Of a stretch of 64,000 bases of DNA, positions 33,807-41,430 are shown piece after piece. A program made the translations under genes and the position numbers. The notes under the pieces were generated by a model. That model was not told where the DNA came from. It ran no database searches and was given only the letters and a program-made list of their open reading frames with translations. The stretch is from Coriobacteriaceae bacterium. Its GTDB lineage: Bacteria; Actinomycetota; Coriobacteriia; Coriobacteriales; Coriobacteriaceae. Where the stretch lies: positions 1 to 64,000 of the forward strand of contig SUUG01000007.1 in the NCBI GenBank assembly GCA_015062655.1, given 5' to 3'. The number at the start of each line of letters is the position of its first letter. Within the stretch, counting starts at the first letter, position 1.

Positions 33807-34218
33807 GTCGGCGGCCTGGGGTGTGGTCGTCGGGATGGCGGTCGAGCAGGGCCTCGCGCGTGGCCGGGGCACGGTGGTGCGGCGCCGCATGCCGCCGAGG
33901 ATCGGCCCCGTGCGGCTCCCTGTGCTGCTGCGGAGCCTGTCCGACACGCCACTGCGTCCCCGCCACGCGTACCGGTCGGATACGTAAGCCCTGCGCAAAG
34001 CCGGTGGAAAATCATCGGTGAAAACGGCATTGATGCTATAGTGGTCGCGACAGCGGGCCCAGGGCCCTGATGCTGTCATGGAGAAACGCAGGGCGAAGAG
34101 AGAGGCCGTAGTGAAACCCAAGCCCCGACCACACAGTCGCTAGCCCCTGCGGGTGCCCTTCGCGGTGCGCGCCGGGGTCGCGCGGGCCTTCCGAACGTGA
34201 AATCCGAGAAGGAGCACC
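33807..34218 (+). other. Intergenic region and 5' leader of the Mg2+ transporter operon
   Basis: Bases 33807-34010 are GC-rich with no convincing gene. TATAGT (34037-34042) may be the -10 of the next operon. The following ~175 nt can fold: GACAGC (34049-34054) with GCTGTC (34072-34077) enclosing GGGCCC/GGGCCC. Further on, a CGCAGGGCGAAG segment can pair in alternative ways with CCTGCGGGTGCCCTTCGC. It does not match the M-box consensus that I know. Confidence 0.35.
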
Positions 34219-36066
34219 ATGAACTACTTTTCCGAGCTGCTCGGCATCCCCGTCATCGACTCGACCGGGGAGAAGATCGGCATCATCAACGACCTGGGCA
34301 TCGCCACCGGCGAGGTCTTCCCGCACGTCACCTCGCTGGCATTCCAGGGACCGGGCAAAACACCCTTCATGATCAGCTGGCGCAAGTACGTCGACCACGT
34401 CGACGACGACGGCGTCGCGCTCAACTGCCCGTCGACCGACATCCGCTTCTCCTACCTGCAGCCTGACGAGGTCCTTCTCGCGCGTGACATCATGAACAAG
34501 CAGATCGTGGACACGCAGGGCCTCAAGGTCGTGCGCGTCAACGACATCAAGCTCTCAAGCTCGGGGGAGAACCAGCTCCGCCTGCTGGGCGCGGAAGTCG
34601 GCGCACGTGGCCTGCTCCGCGCGATCCACCCGCTGCTCGAGCGCGCGGTCTCGCGCATTGCGAAATCCCTCGGGCGGCCGCTCTCCGAGGACATCATCGC
34701 CTGGAGCTACATGGACCTGCTCGAGCGCAGCATCAAGCAGATCAAGCTCTCCGTCTCGCATAAGACCTTGGGCGAGCTCCACCCAGCCGACATCGCCGAC
34801 ATCATCGAGAAGCTCGATCCGCGCCTGCGCGGCCAGGTCTTCGCCCAGCTCGACACCGCCCAGGCCGCCGAGGCGATCTCGGAGTTCGATGACGACGAGC
34901 TGCGCTCCGAGATGCTCGAGGGCCTCTCGGACACCGACGCCTCCTCGATGCTCGCCCTCATGGACCCCGACGACGCCGCCGAGATCATCGACGAGCTCGA
35001 TTACGCGAAGGCCGAGAAGCTCCTGCGCCTCATGGGTGTCAAGGAGGAGAAGGCCATCCGCATGCTGCTCGGGTACGCCGAGGACACCGCGGGCCGCATC
35101 ATGACGTCGGAGTTCGTCGCGCTGTCGGCGACCGCCACCGTGGGCGACGCGATCGAGGCCATCCGCGAGCTCGATGACGATTTCGAGAGCGTCTACTACG
35201 TGTACACCACCGATCCCGCCGGCGCCCTCGCCGGCGTGCTCTCGCTGCGCACGCTCATCGTGGCCGAGCGCGGCGAGCGCCTGCGCGACCTGGCCTTCAA
35301 GGACGTGGTCTGGGTGGCTCCCGACCTCGACCAGGAGGAGGTCGCCGAGGAGATGGCCAAGTACGACCTCGCGGCCATCCCCGTCTGCGATGAGGGCCGG
35401 CACATCCTGGGGATCGTCACGGTGGACGACGCCATGGACGTCATGACCGAGGAACACGCCGAGGACCTGCAGATCGCCGGCATCGGCGCGGGCGACAACA
35501 CCACGGGCGAGAGCTCGCACACGATCACCTGGTTCGCGCAGCGCCAGTACTGGCTGATCGTATGGGCCGTGGCGAGCGCGTGCATCGCCGCGCTGCTCGG
35601 CGGTAACGCGAGCGCAGACCCGCTCTTCATCTACCCGATGGCCTTCATGCCGGTGGCGCTGCTCGCCTCGGCGCGGATGGTCGCCTTCGTGAAGAACTAC
35701 TTCCTGGAGTACGACCGCCCCGAGGACGACACCAAGCCCTATCTCGGCTTCTTCTTGCAGAACACCCTGATGGGAGCCGCGATCGCCGCGGTGGTGTACC
35801 TCTGCGCCCAGCTGGTGTCGGCGGCGGCCTTCCCGGACCCGACCGTTCTCGCTGCCCGGGCCTTCCAGCTGAGCGCGCTCGCTGCAGCCGGCACCACCTT
35901 CGTGAGCTTCCTCACGGCCGTCGTCTACCTCAAGGTGCTCTTCGCCCGCGAGGAGCGCGACCTCAGCACCTCGGGAACCGCGCTCTCGCTCACGGCGACC
36001 TGCATCGCGGCCGTGCTTTTCACAGCCGCCTCCACGATGGCGCTGCTCGCGCTCGTCGGCGCGTAG
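34219..36066 (+). CDS. mgtE: MgtE-family Mg2+ transporter with N-terminal PRC-barrel domain
   Basis: The 615-residue protein has, in order, a PRC-barrel-like segment (residues ~1-150), a MgtE N superhelical domain with the LHPADIADIIEKLDP and DDAAEIIDELDY repeats, paired CBS domains (GRIMTSEFVALSATATVGDA; LAAIPVCDEGRHILGIVT), then a C-terminal domain of five membrane helices starting near QRQYWLIVWAVASACIAALL. MgtE is a Mg2+ channel gated by its cytoplasmic domains. AAGGAG precedes the ATG. The NRAMP-like gene follows 12 bp later, so this is a two-gene operon for divalent cation uptake. Confidence 0.88.
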   Translation: MNYFSELLGIPVIDSTGEKIGIINDLGIATGEVFPHVTSLAFQGPGKTPFMISWRKYVDHVDDDGVALNCPSTDIRFSYLQPDEVLLARDIMNKQIVDTQGLKVVRVNDIKLSSSGENQLRLLGAEVGARGLLRAIHPLLERAVSRIAKSLGRPLSEDIIAWSYMDLLERSIKQIKLSVSHKTLGELHPADIADIIEKLDPRLRGQVFAQLDTAQAAEAISEFDDDELRSEMLEGLSDTDASSMLALMDPDDAAEIIDELDYAKAEKLLRLMGVKEEKAIRMLLGYAEDTAGRIMTSEFVALSATATVGDAIEAIRELDDDFESVYYVYTTDPAGALAGVLSLRTLIVAERGERLRDLAFKDVVWVAPDLDQEEVAEEMAKYDLAAIPVCDEGRHILGIVTVDDAMDVMTEEHAEDLQIAGIGAGDNTTGESSHTITWFAQRQYWLIVWAVASACIAALLGGNASADPLFIYPMAFMPVALLASARMVAFVKNYFLEYDRPEDDTKPYLGFFLQNTLMGAAIAAVVYLCAQLVSAAAFPDPTVLAARAFQLSALAAAGTTFVSFLTAVVYLKVLFAREERDLSTSGTALSLTATCIAAVLFTAASTMALLALVGA

Positions 36067-36078
36067 GGGCGTGGTCGC

Positions 36079-37320
36079 ATGACGAAGGACGTGAAGCGCA
36101 AGCTCACGATCGGCGCCATCTTCGGCGCCATGGGGCCGGGGCTGCTCGCGGCGCTCTCCGGAAACGACGCCGGCGGCATCGCCACCTACTCGAGCGCCGG
36201 AGCGAGCTACGGCTACGAGATGCTGTGGATGCTGCCGGTCATGACGGTGCTGCTCATCGTCACGCAGGAGACGGCGGCGCGCTGCGGATGCGTCACGGGC
36301 AAGGGGTTCGCATCGCTCATCCGTGAGAAGTTCGGCGTGCGCCGCAGTGCCATCGCCATGGGCGCCCTGCTCGTCGCCAATATCGCGGTGACGATCTCCG
36401 AGTTCGCGGGCATCGCGAGTGGCCTTGCCCTGTTCGGCATCCCGGCCACGGTGTCGGTGCCTCTCGCGGCGATCCTCATTTGGATGCTCACCATGTCGGG
36501 CAGCTTCCGACGCATCGAGAAGATCCTGCTGATCATCAGCTGCGTCTTCGTGACCTACGTGGTGGCCGCCTTCATCGCGGGCCCCGATTGGGGCGCGGTG
36601 GGCCTCGCCACGTTCACGCCGGGGATCCAGGCCGACCCGAGCTACATCTCGCTCGTGGTGGCGACGATCGGCACCACGATCGCGCCGTGGATGATCTTCC
36701 TCGCCCAAAGCAACGTGGTCGATAAGAACGCCAGCGCCGAGGATCTCGCCCTGCAGCGGATCGACGCGATCTCGGGCTCGGTGCTCGCGGACACCGTGGC
36801 CTGGTTCATCATCGTCACGACGGGCACCGTGCTGTTCCCGGCGGGCGTCAAGATCGCCGACGCCGCCGACGCCGCGCTCGCCCTCGAGCCCATCGCCGGC
36901 CAGTTCTCGACCGTGCTCTTCTCGGCGGGCCTCGTGGCCGCCAGCTTCCTGGCCGCGTGCGTCCTGCCCGGCGTGACGTCGAGCGCGGTCTGCGAGGCCT
37001 TCGGCTGGGAGCGCGGCGCCGACCGCAACTGGAGCGAGGCCCCGGTCTACCGCGGCATCATCACGGCGATCATCGCCGCCTCGGCGCTGCTCGTGATCCT
37101 GCCGGGGGTCGACCTCTTCCAGATCATGATGGGCTCGCAGGTCATTAATGGCATCCTGCTCCCGGTGCTGCTGGTCTTCCAGGTGCGTATCGCGCAGGAC
37201 CCCCACATCATGGGCAAGCACCGCAACGGGCGCCTCTGGAACATCCTCACCTGGGCCAAGATCGCGGTCATCACGGTGCTGACGGCCGTGATGTTCGTCC
37301 TGCAGGCGATGGGGTACTAG
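36079..37320 (+). CDS. NRAMP-related transporter, probably Mg2+ (NRMT type)
   Basis: The 413-residue protein has about eleven predicted helices and NRAMP fold signatures. The TM1 metal-binding DPGN is replaced by GNDAGGIAT, and the TM6 MPH motif with its metal-coordinating Met is replaced by APW (TTIAPWMIFLAQS). These are the positions changed in NRAMP-related Mg2+ transporters, a branch studied from Eggerthella lenta. Location right after mgtE supports Mg2+ as substrate. A canonical Mn2+/Fe2+ MntH is therefore unlikely. Confidence 0.82.
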   Translation: MTKDVKRKLTIGAIFGAMGPGLLAALSGNDAGGIATYSSAGASYGYEMLWMLPVMTVLLIVTQETAARCGCVTGKGFASLIREKFGVRRSAIAMGALLVANIAVTISEFAGIASGLALFGIPATVSVPLAAILIWMLTMSGSFRRIEKILLIISCVFVTYVVAAFIAGPDWGAVGLATFTPGIQADPSYISLVVATIGTTIAPWMIFLAQSNVVDKNASAEDLALQRIDAISGSVLADTVAWFIIVTTGTVLFPAGVKIADAADAALALEPIAGQFSTVLFSAGLVAASFLAACVLPGVTSSAVCEAFGWERGADRNWSEAPVYRGIITAIIAASALLVILPGVDLFQIMMGSQVINGILLPVLLVFQVRIAQDPHIMGKHRNGRLWNILTWAKIAVITVLTAVMFVLQAMGY

Positions 37321-37403
37321 CGACCGGGGCGCCGCATGCGGCCGTTGCGCCGCCGCCGTGCGGCCCCGACCCCGCGTCCCACGGCCCCGTGCCATATGAG
37401 AAA

Positions 37404-37432
37404 CGGCCCGCATCCCCCAAAGGTGCGGGCCG
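37404..37432 (-). terminator. Terminator of the TetR transcript (possibly bidirectional)
   Basis: CGGCCCGCA (37404-37412) pairs with TGCGGGCCG (37424-37432). On the minus strand it is followed by TTTCTC, consistent with ending the tetR/miniprotein transcript; it may also stop the NRAMP transcript. Confidence 0.7.
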
Positions 37433-37441
37433 CTCACATCT

Positions 37442-37525
37442 CTATCGGCGGTTCCTCATCCAGTACAGCCCGGCCCCCAGACCGCAGGTCGCGGCGAGGA
37501 GCAGCAGGAAACCCAGCGGGTCCAT
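37442..37525 (-). CDS. 27-residue membrane miniprotein coupled to the TetR gene
   Basis: The product is MDPLGFLLLLAATC followed by GLGAGLYWMRNRR: one hydrophobic helix and a basic C-terminal end, so N-out/C-in is likely. GGAGG lies 10 nt upstream of the ATG, inside the last codons of the TetR gene, and only 5 nt separates the TetR stop from this ATG. The terminator follows directly. These signs favour a real translated gene. Function unknown; such small proteins often modulate a neighbouring transporter. Confidence 0.65.
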   Translation of the reverse strand: MDPLGFLLLLAATCGLGAGLYWMRNRR

Positions 37526-37530
37526 GGCGC

Positions 37531-38091
37531 TCACGCCTCCATGATCTGGCCGAGCAGGTTGCCGGCGTCCTCGACGAAATCGGCCTCAGATCCGGCGGGG
37601 TCGCCGTCCTTCCACCAGTTCAGCAGCAGGCGCACGACGCCGCCGGCCGCGAACTCGGCGGCGGTATCGGACTCGGGGTCCGAGGAGGGGTCTATGCCGT
37701 TGCGTTCGCGCAGGGCGTCCGCGACCGCGTCGCAGATGACGCGCGACATCGTGCCGAACATCGAGCTCTGCATGATGTTGTCCATGAGGCTCACGTTGCT
37801 GAGCAGCACGCTGGTGAGCCGGTGCAGGATCTCCTGGCGCTCGGCGGCGAGGTTGCGCTCGCTCAGACTGGACGGCAGCGGCCCCAGGTCGAGGATCGTG
37901 GCGCGCAGGCTGTCGATGTAGAACGCGAAGAAATCGTCTTTATCCCTGAAATGCTTGTAGAAGGTGGTGCGGCGGATCATCGCCTCGTCGCACAGGCCGG
38001 CGACGCTGATTTTCTCGTAGGGCATTTGCGAAAGGAGCTCGGTGAAGGCGTTGTTGAGTGCGCGATACGTTTTCTGAATTCGTAAGTCCAT
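37531..38091 (-). CDS. TetR/AcrR family regulator
   Basis: The 186-residue protein starts MDLRIQKTYRALNNAF, with the HTH in KISVAGLCDEAMIRRTTFYKHFRDKDDFF (shown as its two halves: SVAGLCDEA and RTTFYKHF). The C-terminal part is the all-helical ligand domain. ATG 38091 follows GGGGAGGG; an upstream in-frame ATG at 38130 has no site. It is convergent with the Mg2+ transporter operon and divergent from lemA. Effector unknown. Confidence 0.85.
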   Translation of the reverse strand: MDLRIQKTYRALNNAFTELLSQMPYEKISVAGLCDEAMIRRTTFYKHFRDKDDFFAFYIDSLRATILDLGPLPSSLSERNLAAERQEILHRLTSVLLSNVSLMDNIMQSSMFGTMSRVICDAVADALRERNGIDPSSDPESDTAAEFAAGGVVRLLLNWWKDGDPAGSEADFVEDAGNLLGQIMEA

Positions 38092-38285
38092 AAAATACCC
38101 TCCCCATGCACAGTAGACAGAGCATTGCAATTATCTCAGGTATTTAGGGCTTCGGCAACGTAAATTAGGCTGACCGTATCTCTGCTTACGGCGATTGGCA
38201 GAGGGGCTGGGACGGCCGGAGGGTATACTCAAATAAACTTCGCGCGCCACCTTGGGGCGCTCCTGCCGAGAGATTGGACTGAACG

Positions 38286-38837
38286 ATGATCCCCCTCATC
38301 ATTGGCATCGTCGTCGTGGTTGCCCTCGTGATCGTCATCGCGGGCATCTACAACAACATGGTCACACTGCGCAACCGCATCGACAACGCGTGGCAGAACA
38401 TCGACACCCAGCTCCAGCGCCGCAACGACCTCATCCCCAACCTCGTTGAGACCGTGAAGGGCTACGCCGCGCACGAGAAGTCGACGCTCGACGCCGTCAT
38501 CAGCGCCCGCAACAGCGCGGTGTCCGCCCGCACCCCCGAGCAGAAGATGGAGGCCGACAACGTCTTGACCGGGGCGCTGCGCCAGCTCTTCGCCGTGGCC
38601 GAGGCCTACCCCGATCTGAAGGCGAACGCCAACTTCAGCCAACTGCAGGGGACGCTCGAGGACACCGAGAACAAGATCAGCTACTCCCGTCAGAGCTACA
38701 ACGACTGCGTGCTGAACTACAACAACGCGATCCAGACCTTCCCGGGCAACATCTTCGCGGGCATCTTCCAGTTCAAGGAGCGCTCCGGGTTCGAGGCGGC
38801 CGAGGCCGCCCGCTCCGTGCCGCAGGTCAGGTTCTGA
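38286..38837 (+). CDS. lemA: LemA family protein
   Basis: The 183-residue protein has one N-terminal membrane helix (residues 3-20) and the LemA core (RIDNAWQNIDTQLQRRNDLI, NLVETVKGYAAHE, then YNDCVLNYNNAIQTFPGNI). LemA is a helical-bundle membrane protein of unknown function. A TATACT box lies at 38224-38229. The usual partner (a TPM-domain or M48 peptidase gene) is not next to it. Confidence 0.9.
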   Translation: MIPLIIGIVVVVALVIVIAGIYNNMVTLRNRIDNAWQNIDTQLQRRNDLIPNLVETVKGYAAHEKSTLDAVISARNSAVSARTPEQKMEADNVLTGALRQLFAVAEAYPDLKANANFSQLQGTLEDTENKISYSRQSYNDCVLNYNNAIQTFPGNIFAGIFQFKERSGFEAAEAARSVPQVRF

Positions 38838-38948
38838 CGGTCTGCGGCCTTTCCGGGCTTTTTGGGCTCCGGGGTTTGCGGCGTGGGCTGCGTCCCGGCC
38901 CGTAGCGCCCGCTTCACCGCGGGGGCGCATGGGTGAGAGAGATGGCGA

Positions 38949-41141
38949 TTGGTTGTGTCGACAGTGCCTGCCGTGCGAAAACAGCGCTACATCCCGGCGC
39001 TTGACGGGATCCGCGCCATCGCGGTGATCGCGGTGGTCCTCTATCATCTGCGGCTGCCCTGGATGCAGGGCGGCCTGCTCGGTGTGACGATGTTCTTCGT
39101 GATCTCGGGGTTCATCATCACCCGTCTGCTGCTCAACGAGGTCGCCCAGACGGGCAAGGTCGATTTCAAGCGCTTCTACCTGCGTCGCGCGCGCCGGTTG
39201 CTGCCTGCGATCGTCGCCGTGGTGCTCGTCACCATCGTGCTCTGCGCGCTCTTCAACCACGTGATGCTCACCAAGATGCGCCCGGACATCCTGCCGTCCG
39301 TGCTCTTCTTCAACAACTGGTGGCAGGTCATCAACGACGTGTCGTACTTCAACGCGCTCGGCGACCCGTCCCCGCTCACGCATTTTTGGTCGCTCGCCAT
39401 CGAGGAGCAGTTCTACCTGATCTGGCCGCCTGTCCTGCTTCTGCTGTACCGCGCGGGTCTCGCCCGGCGCGGCATGCAGGGTGTCGTGCTCGGCCTCGCG
39501 GTTGTGTCGGTGGCGGCGATGGCCGCGCTCTACACCCCGGCGGCCGATCCGAGCCGGCTCTACTACGGCACCGACACCCGGGCGTTCTCGCTGCTGCTGG
39601 GCGTATGGCTCGCGTTCATCCCGCCGCGCGCCCTCGACGGCGCCGACGGCCTGCGCGGCCGGGTGCTCGAGGCGGTCGGCATTGTAGGCCTTGCGGGGCT
39701 TGTCGCGATGTTTCTTCTCACGAACGGCTACACGGCCTTCCAGTACCGGGGCGGCATGCTTCTGTGCTCGGTGCTGACGCTTATGCTGATCGCCGGGGCG
39801 GTGCGGGCCCGTCCGGGCGCCCGTTTCGCGCGCGTGCTCGCCGCGTCCCCGCTGCGCTGGTTGGGAACCCGGTCCTACAGCATCTACCTGTGGCACTATC
39901 CGCTGCTCTTGCTCATGAACCCGTCGAGCAACGTCCAGGCGCGCCCCTGGTGGCTCACCGTGATCGAGCTCGCGGTGGTGCTCGCGGTGGCCGAGGGGTC
40001 CTTCCGCCTCATCGAGACGCCGTTTCGCGAGGGCGCCCTGGCGCGGCTCGTCGGGAGCATCCGGCGCGGCGGCCAGGGGTCGGAGGCTGCGGTGGGGGAG
40101 GAGCCAGCGGCAGCTGCGGCAGCCGCGGCCGCCGAGGGTCCGGCGGCGGCCGCGGGCCCGGCTGGCGCGGCAGCTGCGGCTGGCGAGGGTTCGGCGGCGG
40201 CTGTAGGCTCCGGCGGGCACGGCGACCCTTCCGCAGGAGCCCCCATGGCAGCTGGCCCCCTGGCTGTCCTCTCGGGCCTGAGACCTCGCATCTCGTCCGC
40301 CCTCGCCGAAGCTGGCGCCCGTGCAGCGCGCCCCCTGCCCCAGCCCGCGCGTGCGGGAGTCGCGTGCGTCGGGGCGCGGAACCTGGTCGCCGCCGCCGCG
40401 TTCGCCCTGCTCGTGGTCGCCGCCGGCATCTCGCTCGCCGTCGTGCCGGACACCTCGGCGCTCAGCGAGGAGGGGGCGGCCGCGCTCAAGGGCGCCGGCT
40501 CGGCAGACGGCGAGGGCGAGCGGAAGGACGAGGGCGCCTACGCCGCCGACGCTTACGACATCCTCATGATCGGGGACTCGGTCTCGGTGCGGGCCATCCC
40601 GTACTTCGAGGAGGCCTTCGCCCACGGGCACATCGACGCCCACGTGAGCCGCCAGTTCTCAACCGGCGTCGAGCTGCTGCGTGAGTACGTCGACGCAGGC
40701 AGGGTCGGCGGTATCGTGGTGCTGGCGCTCGGGACGAACGGCCTGGTGACCGATGACCTTATCGATCAGGCGATGCAGGTGCTCGGCGAGGAGCGCCGCG
40801 TCGTGCTCATCACCACGCGAAGCCCCCAGCCCTGGGTCGCCGACACGAACGCGGCGATCGAGCGCGCGCCGAAGCGCCATAAGAACGTGCGGGTCGTCGA
40901 CTGGTACGGATACAGCGAGGGACGCTCCGACGTCTTCGACGGCGACGGGACGCACCTGAACGAGACCGGCGCGAAGACCTACATCCAGCTCGTGAGGGAC
41001 GCGGTCGAGGACGTGCTCCCGATCCACTTCGAGGAGAACAAGGAGCAGCTGGTGAAGGAGCAGCGCGAGCGTTTGAGCGTCGCCGTGTCCGAGGCGTTCA
41101 AAACGACTGTCGAGAAGCGGGCGCAGAAGGCGGACGAGTAG
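38949..41141 (+). CDS. OatA-like acyltransferase-3/SGNH fusion
   Basis: The 730-residue protein has an N-terminal acyltransferase-3 domain of 10-11 helices (ALDGIRAIAVIAVVLYHL, FFVISGFIITRLLL, FWSLAIEEQFYLIWP) and a C-terminal extracellular SGNH hydrolase domain with block I IGDSVS, ALGTNG and the DGTHLNETG catalytic Asp-His. It should O-acetylate peptidoglycan MurNAc, like OatA. Between them (about residues 378-425) is an Ala/Gly/Glu-rich linker. The start is uncertain: TTG 38949 has GAGAGAGATGG upstream, and GTG 38955 is an alternative. Together with the deacetylase it would give lysozyme resistance. Confidence 0.88.
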   Translation: MVVSTVPAVRKQRYIPALDGIRAIAVIAVVLYHLRLPWMQGGLLGVTMFFVISGFIITRLLLNEVAQTGKVDFKRFYLRRARRLLPAIVAVVLVTIVLCALFNHVMLTKMRPDILPSVLFFNNWWQVINDVSYFNALGDPSPLTHFWSLAIEEQFYLIWPPVLLLLYRAGLARRGMQGVVLGLAVVSVAAMAALYTPAADPSRLYYGTDTRAFSLLLGVWLAFIPPRALDGADGLRGRVLEAVGIVGLAGLVAMFLLTNGYTAFQYRGGMLLCSVLTLMLIAGAVRARPGARFARVLAASPLRWLGTRSYSIYLWHYPLLLLMNPSSNVQARPWWLTVIELAVVLAVAEGSFRLIETPFREGALARLVGSIRRGGQGSEAAVGEEPAAAAAAAAAEGPAAAAGPAGAAAAAGEGSAAAVGSGGHGDPSAGAPMAAGPLAVLSGLRPRISSALAEAGARAARPLPQPARAGVACVGARNLVAAAAFALLVVAAGISLAVVPDTSALSEEGAAALKGAGSADGEGERKDEGAYAADAYDILMIGDSVSVRAIPYFEEAFAHGHIDAHVSRQFSTGVELLREYVDAGRVGGIVVLALGTNGLVTDDLIDQAMQVLGEERRVVLITTRSPQPWVADTNAAIERAPKRHKNVRVVDWYGYSEGRSDVFDGDGTHLNETGAKTYIQLVRDAVEDVLPIHFEENKEQLVKEQRERLSVAVSEAFKTTVEKRAQKADE

Positions 41142-41240
41142 CACCCGGCGAGTGACGTCTCCGCAGAGCGAGGTCATGGCGAGGACGGCTTCGGCCGTGT
41201 CGTGGCGCCGCGCACGGGATGCTATGATGTACACCGCAAC

Positions 41241-41330
41241 GGAGAGATGGCAGAGCGGTTGAATGCGGCGGTCTTGAAAACCGTTAGGCGTGTGAGCGCC
41301 TCGGGGGTTCGAATCCCCCTCTCTCCGCCA
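41241..41330 (+). tRNA. tRNA-Ser(UGA)
   Basis: The 90-nt tRNA has a GGAGAGA/TCTCTCC acceptor stem, G73 and encoded CCA. The anticodon loop CTTGAAA gives anticodon UGA, which reads UCN serine codons. A long variable arm (GCGTGTGAGCGC) is present, as expected for serine, and the T-arm has GGTTCGAATCC. TATGAT at 41223-41228 is a likely -10. Confidence 0.96.
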
Positions 41331-41430
41331 TCGCTTCTCCGCACCCGCCCCGCTTCAACGCAATAGTCTGTTTGGTATCGGTGACGGCTCTCGGGGCCGT
41401 CTGGGGCGAGGTCTGCCGCGAGGAGGGGAC

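Noticed and set aside
34040..34218. M-box Mg2+ riboswitch upstream of mgtE
   Set aside because: The leader can fold, but I could not find the conserved M-box segments, so it is reported only as an uncharacterised structured leader.
34555..37437. 960-codon minus-strand ORF opposite mgtE and the NRAMP-like gene
   Set aside because: His/Arg/Asp-rich shadow of two well-supported genes on the plus strand.
41241..41330. tRNA-Ser as an integration site for an island
   Set aside because: I saw no duplicated tRNA 3' end and no integrase gene within the window.
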